This document shows positions 1-5,295 of a stretch of DNA of 7,640 bases, in pieces; position 1 is the stretch's first letter, and every line of letters begins with the position of its first letter. The notes beneath the pieces are model-generated. The model worked only from the letters and a program-made list of their open reading frames with translations, made no database searches and was not told where the DNA came from. Location: NCBI GenBank assembly GCA_046758085.1, contig JBHHZP010000162.1, positions 1 to 7,640 on the forward strand, read 5' to 3'. Origin of the DNA: VRUB01 sp046758085 (GTDB lineage Bacteria; Pseudomonadota; Gammaproteobacteria; Acidiferrobacterales; SPGG2). The translations under genes were made by a program, and so were the position numbers.

Positions 1-220
1 TGATGCGAAGTGTTGCGCCACACCGACTTCGCCGCCATGAACAAGATCTAAAGAAATTCAACAATCTCTGTGGTCTCTGTGTGCTCTTCGGTCAAAGTCA
101 GGTTGGTCCATGGGTGCCCCTAAAACTCACCGCGCGCGGCGCCACATTCCGCGCCAGCCCCGGAGTGGTGACCAGCTCGTGGCGTCGAACATCCATTCCG
201 CTGACGGTAGCCCAGTGCGG
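1..220. other. Non-coding flank downstream of the SDR gene
   Basis: I see no convincing gene here. The plus-strand open frames have low-complexity, Arg/Cys/Pro-rich translations typical of antisense frames. On the minus strand a 32-codon frame begins about 30 bases past the SDR stop, but it has no ribosome binding site and no recognisable product. The only distinct structure is a short imperfect tandem repeat at 65-82, listed separately. Confidence 0.5.
65..82. repeat. Imperfect 9-bp tandem repeat (TCTCTGTGG/TCTCTGTGT)
   Basis: Two adjacent 9-base units, at 65-73 and 74-82, differ at one position. The flanking bases continue the same purine-poor style (GCTCTTCGGTCAAAG). Motifs of the type 'CTCTGTGG-TCTCTGTG' are, from memory, seen as dispersed intergenic repeats in some environmental bacterial genomes. 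Only one copy is visible here, so the dispersed nature is inferred. Confidence 0.35.
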
Positions 221-970
221 TCAAATGTGTTGCCCACCGTTTACATGGATCTCCGCACCTGTGACGTAGCTCGAGTGCTCGGAGCAAAGGTAATAGATGG
301 TGTCGGCAACTTCTGCAGGCTGACCCAGGCGCCCGAGTGGCAGCTCCGTGACAATATCGTCTGTCCCCGGCGAAAGAATCGCAGTCTCGATTTCGCCCGG
401 AGCGAGGGAGTTTACACGAATTCCGAGCGGCCCGAAGTCCGCGGCCATCTCTCGTGTCAGTGCCGCCAGCGCAGCTTTGGATGTCGCGTACGCCGCGCCG
501 GCGAAACGATGCACATGGCTACCCGCAATGGAGGTAATATTAACAATCGACCCCTGGCCACGTTTGAGCTCGGCCACCAGACCCCGTGCTAACATGATTG
601 GACCGAAAAAATTGACCTGAAATACCTGCATCCAAACATCAATGTCCGTCTCCATGGAATTCATGCGCTCACCGTTGGGTCCCTTGGGCGAGATACCGGC
701 ATTGTTGACCAGTGCGTGTAACGGCCCATCGTTCAGCCGTTGTCGCACCTTGTCTATGCCGGCCTGCAGGCCTTCCCGGTCGCCAAGGTCGATTTCCACG
801 TGATCCTGCGGACCGGCCTCCCATGGGCAGTCCTGCGGGAACGGTTTGCGCGAGCAGGTGATAACCCTCCATCCTTCGGTGGAAAAACGCTTCACAGTGG
901 CATGACCGATCCCCCGACTGGCACCCGTCAGTACCAGCGTATGTGTTGCAGAATGTTCGTTCACGCTCAT
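221..970 (-). CDS. SDR-family NAD(P)-dependent oxidoreductase
   Basis: A classical short-chain dehydrogenase/reductase of 249 residues, the usual family length, predicted cytosolic. From the start chosen at 970, the cofactor-binding TGASRGIG is at residues 15-22 and NNAG at 89-92. The catalytic tetrad N120, S147, Y161 and K165 (YATSK) is complete. The typical PGEIETAILSPG segment follows, and the protein ends in a GGQHI-type C-terminus with the usual 'G-x-x-x-x-V-N-G-G' ending. From memory, the TCSRKPFP..CPW stretch after the Rossmann beta-2 strand resembles SDRs found in Rhizobiales. The substrate cannot be read from the sequence. The start at 970 places the glycine motif normally but lacks a clear ribosome binding site. 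An ATG at 1018, 8 bases after GAGG, would add 16 residues and is a real alternative. There is no close neighbour on the same strand, so it probably has its own promoter. I am sure of the family and unsure of the reaction. Confidence 0.93.
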   Translation of the reverse strand: MSVNEHSATHTLVLTGASRGIGHATVKRFSTEGWRVITCSRKPFPQDCPWEAGPQDHVEIDLGDREGLQAGIDKVRQRLNDGPLHALVNNAGISPKGPNGERMNSMETDIDVWMQVFQVNFFGPIMLARGLVAELKRGQGSIVNITSIAGSHVHRFAGAAYATSKAALAALTREMAADFGPLGIRVNSLAPGEIETAILSPGTDDIVTELPLGRLGQPAEVADTIYYLCSEHSSYVTGAEIHVNGGQHI

Positions 971-1403
971 TACACCAATTTTTCGAACCCGTAGGTCACA
1001 TATTGGACCACACGACATCAACATCGCCTCGCCATGTGCGGCTTCCGTGTGGCGTACAGGATACACACTTTTCCCGGGTACATCCTGCGCGCGACGGCAC
1101 ACCGGATAACGCGCAAGGATTCAGCACGCCGCTGCCACCTCGAGAAGTTGGTCCTCACTGCACCGGCTATCCACTGTGGGCGTTCCGCTGCAAGTCCGCG
1201 CGTCACGCTTAGCACGACTGTTCCGTTTGACTTTCACCAGCAGCAGCGGGCAGGTCGGCGCACGAATGCGGCCCGCTGGCCATCGATTGTACAGAAACGC
1301 GTATTCATGCATGAAACTCCTGGCAGCAAACTCCGGCCGTCGGTTCACGCGTCGCTGACACCGCATTCACGCTGGGTCGGGCACTTGGGTGGTACCGTGT
1401 GGT
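971..1403. other. Intergenic gap with no secure gene
   Basis: These 433 bases lie between the SDR start and the end of the START-like gene. Both strands carry open frames, but their translations are rich in Arg, Pro and Cys and match nothing I recognise. The one item with a ribosome-binding-like sequence is the small minus-strand frame at 1121-1312, listed separately. I found no tRNA, no strong terminator hairpin with a T-run, and no convincing -35/-10 pair for the SDR gene. The gap may hold a decayed gene or a long 5' leader. Confidence 0.45.
1121..1312 (-). CDS. Possible small ORF, unknown
   Basis: A 63-codon minus-strand frame starts at an ATG preceded by CCAGGAG with a short 4-base spacer, and ends at a TGA. 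The predicted peptide begins MHEYAFLYNRW. It is basic in its middle part, contains several cysteines, and has no predicted signal peptide or membrane segment. It lies downstream of the START-like gene, on the same strand, after a 91-base gap. I do not recognise the product. The composition also fits a chance frame in GC-rich intergenic DNA or the remains of a decayed gene, so this is a weak call resting mainly on the ribosome binding site. Confidence 0.15.
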   Translation of the reverse strand: MHEYAFLYNRWPAGRIRAPTCPLLLVKVKRNSRAKRDARTCSGTPTVDSRCSEDQLLEVAAAC

Positions 1404-2336
1404 TTAGCCGTTGTCCCTGCGATGCTTCCGATGGACGGCCACAGGCGCTTGCAGTGTGCGCAAGTTATCTCTCTCATGGCGTTTCACGTCGATATATTTG
1501 TCTCGCTCCATCTCGTGCAGCTGGAGCACATACCGTTCCGCGAGGTCATACCAGCGGTTCATTTGTACTTCAAACCGGTCCTGGGCAGGCGCATTGCGTG
1601 TGTGCATGAACGCGATCACCGTCAGGTAGGACCGTACGACATGGCGCTCCAACAGACCTCTGTTGCCTTTGACGTAGATAGGTGCGCCGTCATTATCTAT
1701 GCCAACTACGCTGAATCCGATCCTGTTTGGGGAAAGGGCCCCGAGGTAAATCGCGATTGCTAACCTGCTCATCAGCCGCGACTGATACGAAAACTTGACT
1801 CTGACAAAGGCGCTGTCGGCAACCGGCATGGCTTCGAGCTGAAACCGATGGTTGCGCGTGTCCATCGGTCCTTCGTTGCCCTCGAATAGAACCTTAAAGT
1901 AGTCTTTGCCCAGCGCCAGCACGCGAAATTTCAGCTTCAACACGTATGCATGTTGCAGCGACCGCAGCGGTTTGCGACTGCGGGCCAGGTAGAACGTAAA
2001 CAGCACACTGTTGTCCTGCAGCTCGTAGGTACAATGCTTGATATTCGGATGCAGAGTCGTGAACTCACACCAGCTTGCCGGTATCATAAGCGCGTCCACA
2101 AGCACGCGCACCGGATAATCCACAATGCCGTAGACCTCTGCATTGAACACGCCTTCGTGTTCGTCGGAGCGCACATATAGGGGCATGTCAGCCGCGCTGT
2201 CATTCAGCTTGCCACGAATGGTCTGGTACGCCGCCGCAAGCCGCTGCGGGCCGTTTGCATCGCTCCAGGCAGGAGGTGAAAACGCGATGCACGCTACCAC
2301 AATGATGATCCAGATTTTGTAGGGGCGATTCTTCAT
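1404..2336 (-). CDS. Secreted START/SRPBCC-like protein of unknown function
   Basis: A 310-residue protein with a clear signal peptide: basic start MKNRPYK, hydrophobic segment at residues 8-20, and PPAWSDA at the probable cleavage region, so it is likely exported to the periplasm. I chose the start at 2336 because AGGG lies 8 bases upstream and the signal peptide then begins at once. Upstream ATGs at 2342 and 2387 are in frame. The mature part has an EVYGIVDYPVRVLVDAL...WCEF segment (about 67-92), a nearby second cysteine (C90 and C102), and repeated beta-strand-like stretches. The last third contains GNRGLLERHVVRSYL (about 224-238) and a helical, charged tail with W262YDLAERY and QLHEME. 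From memory this pattern matches a conserved uncharacterised proteobacterial family with a START-like lipid-binding fold. No enzymatic motif is evident. A lipid- or hydrophobic-ligand-binding role is inference only. Its neighbour upstream on the same strand is the phosphodiesterase, after a gap of about 320 bases. Confidence 0.8.
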   Translation of the reverse strand: MKNRPYKIWIIIVVACIAFSPPAWSDANGPQRLAAAYQTIRGKLNDSAADMPLYVRSDEHEGVFNAEVYGIVDYPVRVLVDALMIPASWCEFTTLHPNIKHCTYELQDNSVLFTFYLARSRKPLRSLQHAYVLKLKFRVLALGKDYFKVLFEGNEGPMDTRNHRFQLEAMPVADSAFVRVKFSYQSRLMSRLAIAIYLGALSPNRIGFSVVGIDNDGAPIYVKGNRGLLERHVVRSYLTVIAFMHTRNAPAQDRFEVQMNRWYDLAERYVLQLHEMERDKYIDVKRHERDNLRTLQAPVAVHRKHRRDNG

Positions 2337-2657
2337 ACGCATTGCCCTGAGCCGTTTCCAGCTACGAGCATAATAGAGAGAAACCATCGGGCCCTTGTAT
2401 AACAGGTATTGTCGGTATCGTTCGCGCGGCGTTGTGCGTCACCGCCACACCTTTTCCTGATGCCACGACCACCCCCTCGTACTTGCGGCACGTAACCTTA
2501 AGCTACGGCGCGCGGGCTACAGGCCATCAAACCGCAGCGTTCAGGAATACGCACATTTTGTAGTCTTTCTGCTCTATGTTTTTCGATCCTGCGCGGCTGC
2601 GTGAGTTCCCAAACGACTGGAACGAATCACGGGTAGCATATCGCCGTGCTTGTTTCA
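2337..2657. other. Intergenic gap between phosphodiesterase and START-like gene
   Basis: About 320 bases without a supported gene. A plus-strand frame from 2576 (starting MFFDPARLREF) runs 49 codons and overlaps the 3' end of the phosphodiesterase gene antisense. It has no ribosome binding site. On the minus strand, close to the START-like gene, GTTATACAA could serve as a -10 element but no matching -35 is present. I saw no hairpin followed by a T-run after the phosphodiesterase stop. Confidence 0.4.
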
Positions 2658-3557
2658 TTATTGTCTGCCTCCGTCGCAAGCGCCGCCGTTGTGCAGCTCG
2701 ATCACGCGGTCCGGATAATCACTAATCATCCCATCCACCCCCCACGCCATCAAGCGACAGATATCGGCCCGCCTATTGACGGTCCAGGGAATAACGGCAA
2801 TATTTCGTGCCATAAATCGCTTTACGTCCTGCGCAACCAAACCGTCGTACCGTGGTGACAGAATGGTGGCATTGCTTTCACTCACGACACGATCGTACTT
2901 TTCGGGATCTCTTACCAGTATCGCCCGTTGTATGTTGGACTCAATCCTTGCTACTGCAACCAGCACGGGCGCGTGGAATGACTGTATGATTGCTCGATCA
3001 GTCAATCCATAACGTTTGATCAACGCAACCAGTCGTTGCGCCATTTCGCGCACCGCAGTGTCGCTTTTCCGCTTCTCCCATTTGACCTCGATACTCACGC
3101 GCACAGGGTAGTTCGCATCTCGCGCAAGCGCGAGAACTTGCTCAAGCTTGGGGATACGGGCCCCGGGGACGGGCAGTTGCTGCGGAAAGCGTGCGTTGCG
3201 TCGTGCCCCGCAGTCGATATTGGCCAGATCTTCATAAGCAAACTGCTCGATTTCCTTTTTTGGCACCCGGCGACCATCATCGTATGCGCACAGCTTCGCG
3301 TTAAGGCGCCGGTCATGATAGACCACGATGACGCCGTCCCGGGTCGTGTAGATATCCATCTCTAGCGTCGTTACCCTCAACGCAATCGCCTTCTCAAAGG
3401 CCGGCATGGTATTTTCCGGCATGAGCCCACGCGCGCCACGATGTCCTTGGACATCCAAAGGCCTCGATGTGGTTCGCGTTTGCGCCTGAACGAGCACAGC
3501 TAGGGCGCACAGCGCCAGCAACAATAGTATGGCGTGCAAAATTACAACACGTGGCAT
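2658..3557 (-). CDS. Glycerophosphodiester phosphodiesterase, secreted
   Basis: A 299-residue GDPD-family enzyme (GlpQ/UgpQ type; EC 3.1.4.46), which hydrolyses glycerophosphodiesters such as glycerophosphocholine or glycerophosphoinositol to sn-glycerol 3-phosphate and an alcohol. An N-terminal signal peptide is clear: a hydrophobic run at residues 8-23 and a V-Q-A site near residue 25, so the enzyme acts in the periplasm or outside. The fold signatures are in order: GHRGARG..PENT at 38-50 with catalytic H39 and R40, the metal ligands E66 and D68 in LEMDIY, second catalytic H81 in YHDRRL, E157/K159 in EVKW, QSFH at 192-195, and IPWTVN at 256-261. All key residues are present. The insert at about 84-135, rich in Arg and containing C90 and C116, is typical of periplasmic members. 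The start at 3557 has only a modest CAGGC upstream. It is divergent from the inositol phosphate synthase gene. A link with inositol lipid turnover is possible but inferred. Confidence in the family is high; the substrate is unknown. Confidence 0.95.
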   Translation of the reverse strand: MPRVVILHAILLLLALCALAVLVQAQTRTTSRPLDVQGHRGARGLMPENTMPAFEKAIALRVTTLEMDIYTTRDGVIVVYHDRRLNAKLCAYDDGRRVPKKEIEQFAYEDLANIDCGARRNARFPQQLPVPGARIPKLEQVLALARDANYPVRVSIEVKWEKRKSDTAVREMAQRLVALIKRYGLTDRAIIQSFHAPVLVAVARIESNIQRAILVRDPEKYDRVVSESNATILSPRYDGLVAQDVKRFMARNIAVIPWTVNRRADICRLMAWGVDGMISDYPDRVIELHNGGACDGGRQ

Positions 3558-3825
3558 GGCATTGCCTGGCGAGTTTCCTCAAATTGTCTTCGTGACCTAC
3601 TTAATTTGCAAAACGCGGGGCTTTTCCCAGATAACCGCATAATATCCCGCATCGGCCAGCGCTGCATTTCCACCCGTTCTCGTGCAAAGACGCGCGCTGT
3701 ACAAGAATTCAGAATAAAAACAAAACGATACAGCGGCGATCGGGGGGTTGAAAGACATCGACAAAATAATAGACAATCACTGACTCACGACGTGCAAAGG
3801 CGTCGATTGCCGGTCGACCCATAAG

Positions 3826-3831
3826 TTTAAT
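3826..3831 (+). promoter_or_regulatory. Candidate -10 element for the inositol phosphate synthase gene
   Basis: TTTAAT matches five of six bases of the sigma-70 -10 consensus and lies in a locally AT-rich stretch. The bases 17 upstream (TCGATT) match the -35 consensus poorly. Transcription from here would start near 3838-3842, just before the structured leader. This is a suggestion only. Confidence 0.15.
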
Positions 3832-3862
3832 AATAGTGGGGCCGCGGCACTTGGCAGACCTT

Positions 3863-3950
3863 TTAGAACCCGGCATCGCCCAACGGCGATTGTATTCGTC
3901 CTTCGGGGGGGGTATTTCCCGCCACCCAAGGTAGTCCCCGACGGTTCTAA
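3863..3950 (+). ncRNA. Candidate structured leader RNA domain
   Basis: An 8-base perfect inverted repeat, TTAGAACC (3863-3870) and GGTTCTAA (3943-3950), could close a domain of about 88 nt. Inside it, ATCGCC-CAAC-GGCGAT (3875-3890) forms a perfect 6-bp hairpin with a four-base loop. A CC-TTCG-GG motif (3900-3907) is a possible UUCG tetraloop stem. An eight-G run at 3905-3912 could pair with the C-rich stretches at 3918-3926 or 3936-3939. The order of a terminal stem enclosing small hairpins is what a riboswitch aptamer or structured UTR would show. I compared it by eye with glutamine, c-di-GMP, preQ1, SAH and guanidine classes and saw no match. Chance pairing in GC-rich DNA is the main alternative. 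Confidence 0.3.
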
Positions 3951-3959
3951 GTGGTTTGA

Positions 3960-3978
3960 CTGCTGTCTCTGACAGCGG
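3960..3978 (+). other. Strong hairpin in the leader
   Basis: CTGCTGTC (3960-3967) pairs with GACAGCGG (3971-3978) over eight base pairs, one of them G-U, with a three-base TCT loop. No T-run follows, so it is not a standard intrinsic terminator. It sits 9 bases after the closing stem of the 3863-3950 domain and may be part of the same leader fold. Confidence 0.4.
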
Positions 3979-4010
3979 TGGGTTGTACTTTACGCCGTGG
4001 TACCCAGCGA

Positions 4011-4054
4011 CGCACATGGGCGGTTGTTCAAACCGGGTGTGCGTACGGTCACAC
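4011..4054 (+). promoter_or_regulatory. Two mutually exclusive hairpins before the ribosome binding site
   Basis: Hairpin A pairs CGCACA (4011-4016) with TGTGCG (4038-4043). After an internal loop it also pairs CGGTT (4021-4025) with AACCG (4031-4035), with loop GTTCA. Hairpin B pairs GTGTG (4037-4041) with CACAC (4050-4054) across an 8-base loop. The two share 4038-4041, so only one can form at a time. Hairpin B ends 7 bases before the Shine-Dalgarno sequence. Alternative pairing next to a ribosome binding site is compatible with translational switching. Function is inferred. Confidence 0.3.
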
Positions 4055-4061
4055 GTAGCTC

Positions 4062-4070
4062 AGGAGGTGA
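4062..4070 (+). promoter_or_regulatory. Very strong Shine-Dalgarno sequence
   Basis: AGGAGGTGA is a full match to the anti-Shine-Dalgarno sequence of 16S rRNA. There are 9 bases between GGAGG and the ATG at 4077. It fixes the start of the synthase gene and is much stronger than any other ribosome binding site in the window. Confidence 0.85.
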
Positions 4071-4076
4071 GGAATC

Positions 4077-5222
4077 ATGAATAAAATTAAGATCGCGATT
4101 GTCGGAGTTGGCAACTGCGCCAGTTCCCTGGTTCAGGGAATCCACTACTACCGCGACAAGACCGCCGACGATGCTATCGGTCTCATGCACTGGGACATCG
4201 GCGGCTACGGCCCCTCCGACATCGCATTCGTCGCCGCGTTCGACATCGACGCACGCAAGGTTGGCAAAAATCTGGCCGAGGCGATATTCAGTCCTCCCAA
4301 CTGTACGACGGTGTTTTGCCCGGATATTCCGAGCACCGGCGTGGTCGTGCGCATGGGCCGTATTATGGATGGTTACTCGGATCATATGGCCGACTACGCG
4401 GACACCCGCACATTTGTCCCGGCGAAGGCGCCGCAACCCGACAAGGATGAGGTGATCCGTGCCCTCAAGGAATCCGGTGCGGAAATTTTATGCAACTATC
4501 TGCCAGTAGGCTCGGAAGAGGCCAGCCGCTTCTACGCGGAATGCGCACTGGAGGCAGGGGTTGGCTTCATCAACAACATTCCGGTATTTATCGCCAGCGA
4601 CCCGGCCTGGGCCCAGCGCTTCAAAGAGCGAAAGCTCCCTATTATGGGCGACGACATCAAGTCACAACTTGGTGCCACCATTACGCACCGGCTGCTCACG
4701 GATCTGTTCAAGAAACGTGGTGTCAAGTTGGAACGTACCTACCAGCTTAATACCGGCGGCAATACAGATTTTCTGAATATGCTTAATCGCAGCCGCCTCA
4801 TGTCGAAAAAGGAATCCAAAACCGAAGCCGTGCAGTCAGTCGCCAAGTCGCGCCTGGAAGACGAGAATATCCATGTGGGGCCCAGTGACTACGTGCCTTG
4901 GCAAAATGACAACAAAGTGTGTTTTATTCGTATGGAAGGCAAGCTCTTCGGGGATGTGCCTATGAACCTGGAGATGCGTTTGTCCGTGGAAGATTCTCCG
5001 AACTCGGCAGGTGTTGCGATCGATTGCATCCGCTGCTGCAAGCTGGCGCTGGAGCGAAGCGAGGGAGGCATTCTCTATCCGCCATCGGCGTACTTCTTCA
5101 AGCATCCTCCGCGCCAGTACACGGACGACGAGGCCTACCACATGACCGAGGCGTTCATCAAAGGCAAATGGGGAGAAAAGACGCCGGAACTCGCTGACAC
5201 TCGCCGGCGACGAAGTTGGTAA
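4077..5222 (+). CDS. ino1: myo-Inositol-1-phosphate synthase (inositol-3-phosphate synthase)
   Basis: A 381-residue cytosolic enzyme (EC 5.5.1.4) that converts D-glucose 6-phosphate to 1L-myo-inositol 1-phosphate with NAD as a recycled cofactor. This is the committed step to inositol, inositol lipids and inositol-based solutes. It is the short form, close in length and motifs to mycobacterial Ino1 (about 367 residues) rather than the longer eukaryotic form. Visible motifs: NAD-binding VGVGNCASSLVQG (9-21), YLPVGSEEA (141-149), GDDIKSQLGATITHR (191-205), QLNTGGNTDFLNM (223-235), VGPSDYVPW..NDNK (267-280) and DSPNSAGVAID (306-316). Lysines K195, K248 and K280 lie in the conserved active-site segments, K280 corresponding by eye to mycobacterial K284. 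The start is fixed by a strong Shine-Dalgarno sequence. The C-terminal tail (about 366-381, ending RRRRSW) extends slightly beyond the mycobacterial form. A structured leader precedes it and a strong hairpin follows. The gene's scattered presence in proteobacteria suggests horizontal transfer, which needs a tree. Confidence 0.96.
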   Translation: MNKIKIAIVGVGNCASSLVQGIHYYRDKTADDAIGLMHWDIGGYGPSDIAFVAAFDIDARKVGKNLAEAIFSPPNCTTVFCPDIPSTGVVVRMGRIMDGYSDHMADYADTRTFVPAKAPQPDKDEVIRALKESGAEILCNYLPVGSEEASRFYAECALEAGVGFINNIPVFIASDPAWAQRFKERKLPIMGDDIKSQLGATITHRLLTDLFKKRGVKLERTYQLNTGGNTDFLNMLNRSRLMSKKESKTEAVQSVAKSRLEDENIHVGPSDYVPWQNDNKVCFIRMEGKLFGDVPMNLEMRLSVEDSPNSAGVAIDCIRCCKLALERSEGGILYPPSAYFFKHPPRQYTDDEAYHMTEAFIKGKWGEKTPELADTRRRRSW

Positions 5223-5228
5223 GGCGTT

Positions 5229-5256
5229 ACAAGGGGGCTGGATCGAGCCCCCTTGT
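5229..5256 (+). terminator. GC-rich hairpin after the synthase gene, terminator-like but lacking a T-run
   Basis: ACAAGGGGGCT (5229-5239) and AGCCCCCTTGT (5246-5256) form a perfect 11-bp stem with loop GGATCG, beginning 7 bases after the synthase stop. The expected T-run is absent. Instead a second small hairpin GCGAT-CTG-ATCGC (5257-5269) follows immediately, then ATTTG. It may be a weak bidirectional or attenuating terminator, or a 3'-end stabiliser, controlling how much transcript reaches the methyltransferase. Confidence 0.6.
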
Positions 5257-5269
5257 GCGATCTGATCGC
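5257..5269 (+). other. Second small hairpin directly after the terminator-like stem
   Basis: GCGAT (5257-5261) pairs perfectly with ATCGC (5265-5269) around a CTG loop, abutting the 11-bp hairpin without a spare base. The tandem arrangement could compensate for the missing T-run or form a coaxially stacked RNA end. Confidence 0.35.
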
Positions 5270-5295
5270 ATTTGTCCAGCGCACCGATCACCGCC

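Larger units (their letters stand above)
3558..4076. other. Divergent intergenic region and long leader of the synthase gene
   Basis: 519 bases separate two divergent starts. The left part (about 3558-3840) is relatively AT-rich with promoter-like pieces. On the minus strand TATTAT (revcomp of 3639-3644) could be a -10 for the phosphodiesterase. On the plus strand TTTAAT lies at 3826-3831. A 5-bp inverted repeat GTCGA/TCGAC (3802-3806 and 3814-3818, 7-base spacer) could be an operator. The right part (3863-4054) is dense with inverted repeats, listed separately. A minus-strand frame at 3709-4017 is open for 102 codons, but its translation looks non-coding and it overlaps the hairpins. Confidence 0.6.

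Noticed and set aside
1034..1609. Plus-strand open frame of 191 codons
   Set aside because: It crosses the intergenic gap into the antisense of the START-like gene. The translation is Arg/His/Ser/Cys-rich with no motif, and the opposite strand there encodes a convincing protein.
2576..2725. Plus-strand 49-codon frame starting MFFDPARLREF
   Set aside because: There is no ribosome binding site, the second half is antisense to the phosphodiesterase C-terminus and Arg-rich, and I recognise no family.
3985..4003. GTAC...GTAC stem in the leader
   Set aside because: Only four base pairs of a self-complementary tetranucleotide with an 11-base loop, which is too weak to list alongside the longer stems.
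3709..4017. Minus-strand open frame of 102 codons in the divergent region
   Set aside because: The translation has no recognisable motif, there is no ribosome binding site, and the frame runs through the inverted repeats that better explain the region.
3860..4060. Match to a known riboswitch class
   Set aside because: I looked for conserved cores of glutamine, c-di-GMP, preQ1, SAH and guanidine riboswitches and saw none. I therefore kept it as an unassigned candidate rather than naming a class.
3990..4436. Minus-strand open frame of 148 codons antisense to the synthase gene start
   Set aside because: It overlaps the strong ribosome binding site and the first third of a clear ino1 gene. Long antisense frames are expected opposite GC-rich coding DNA.
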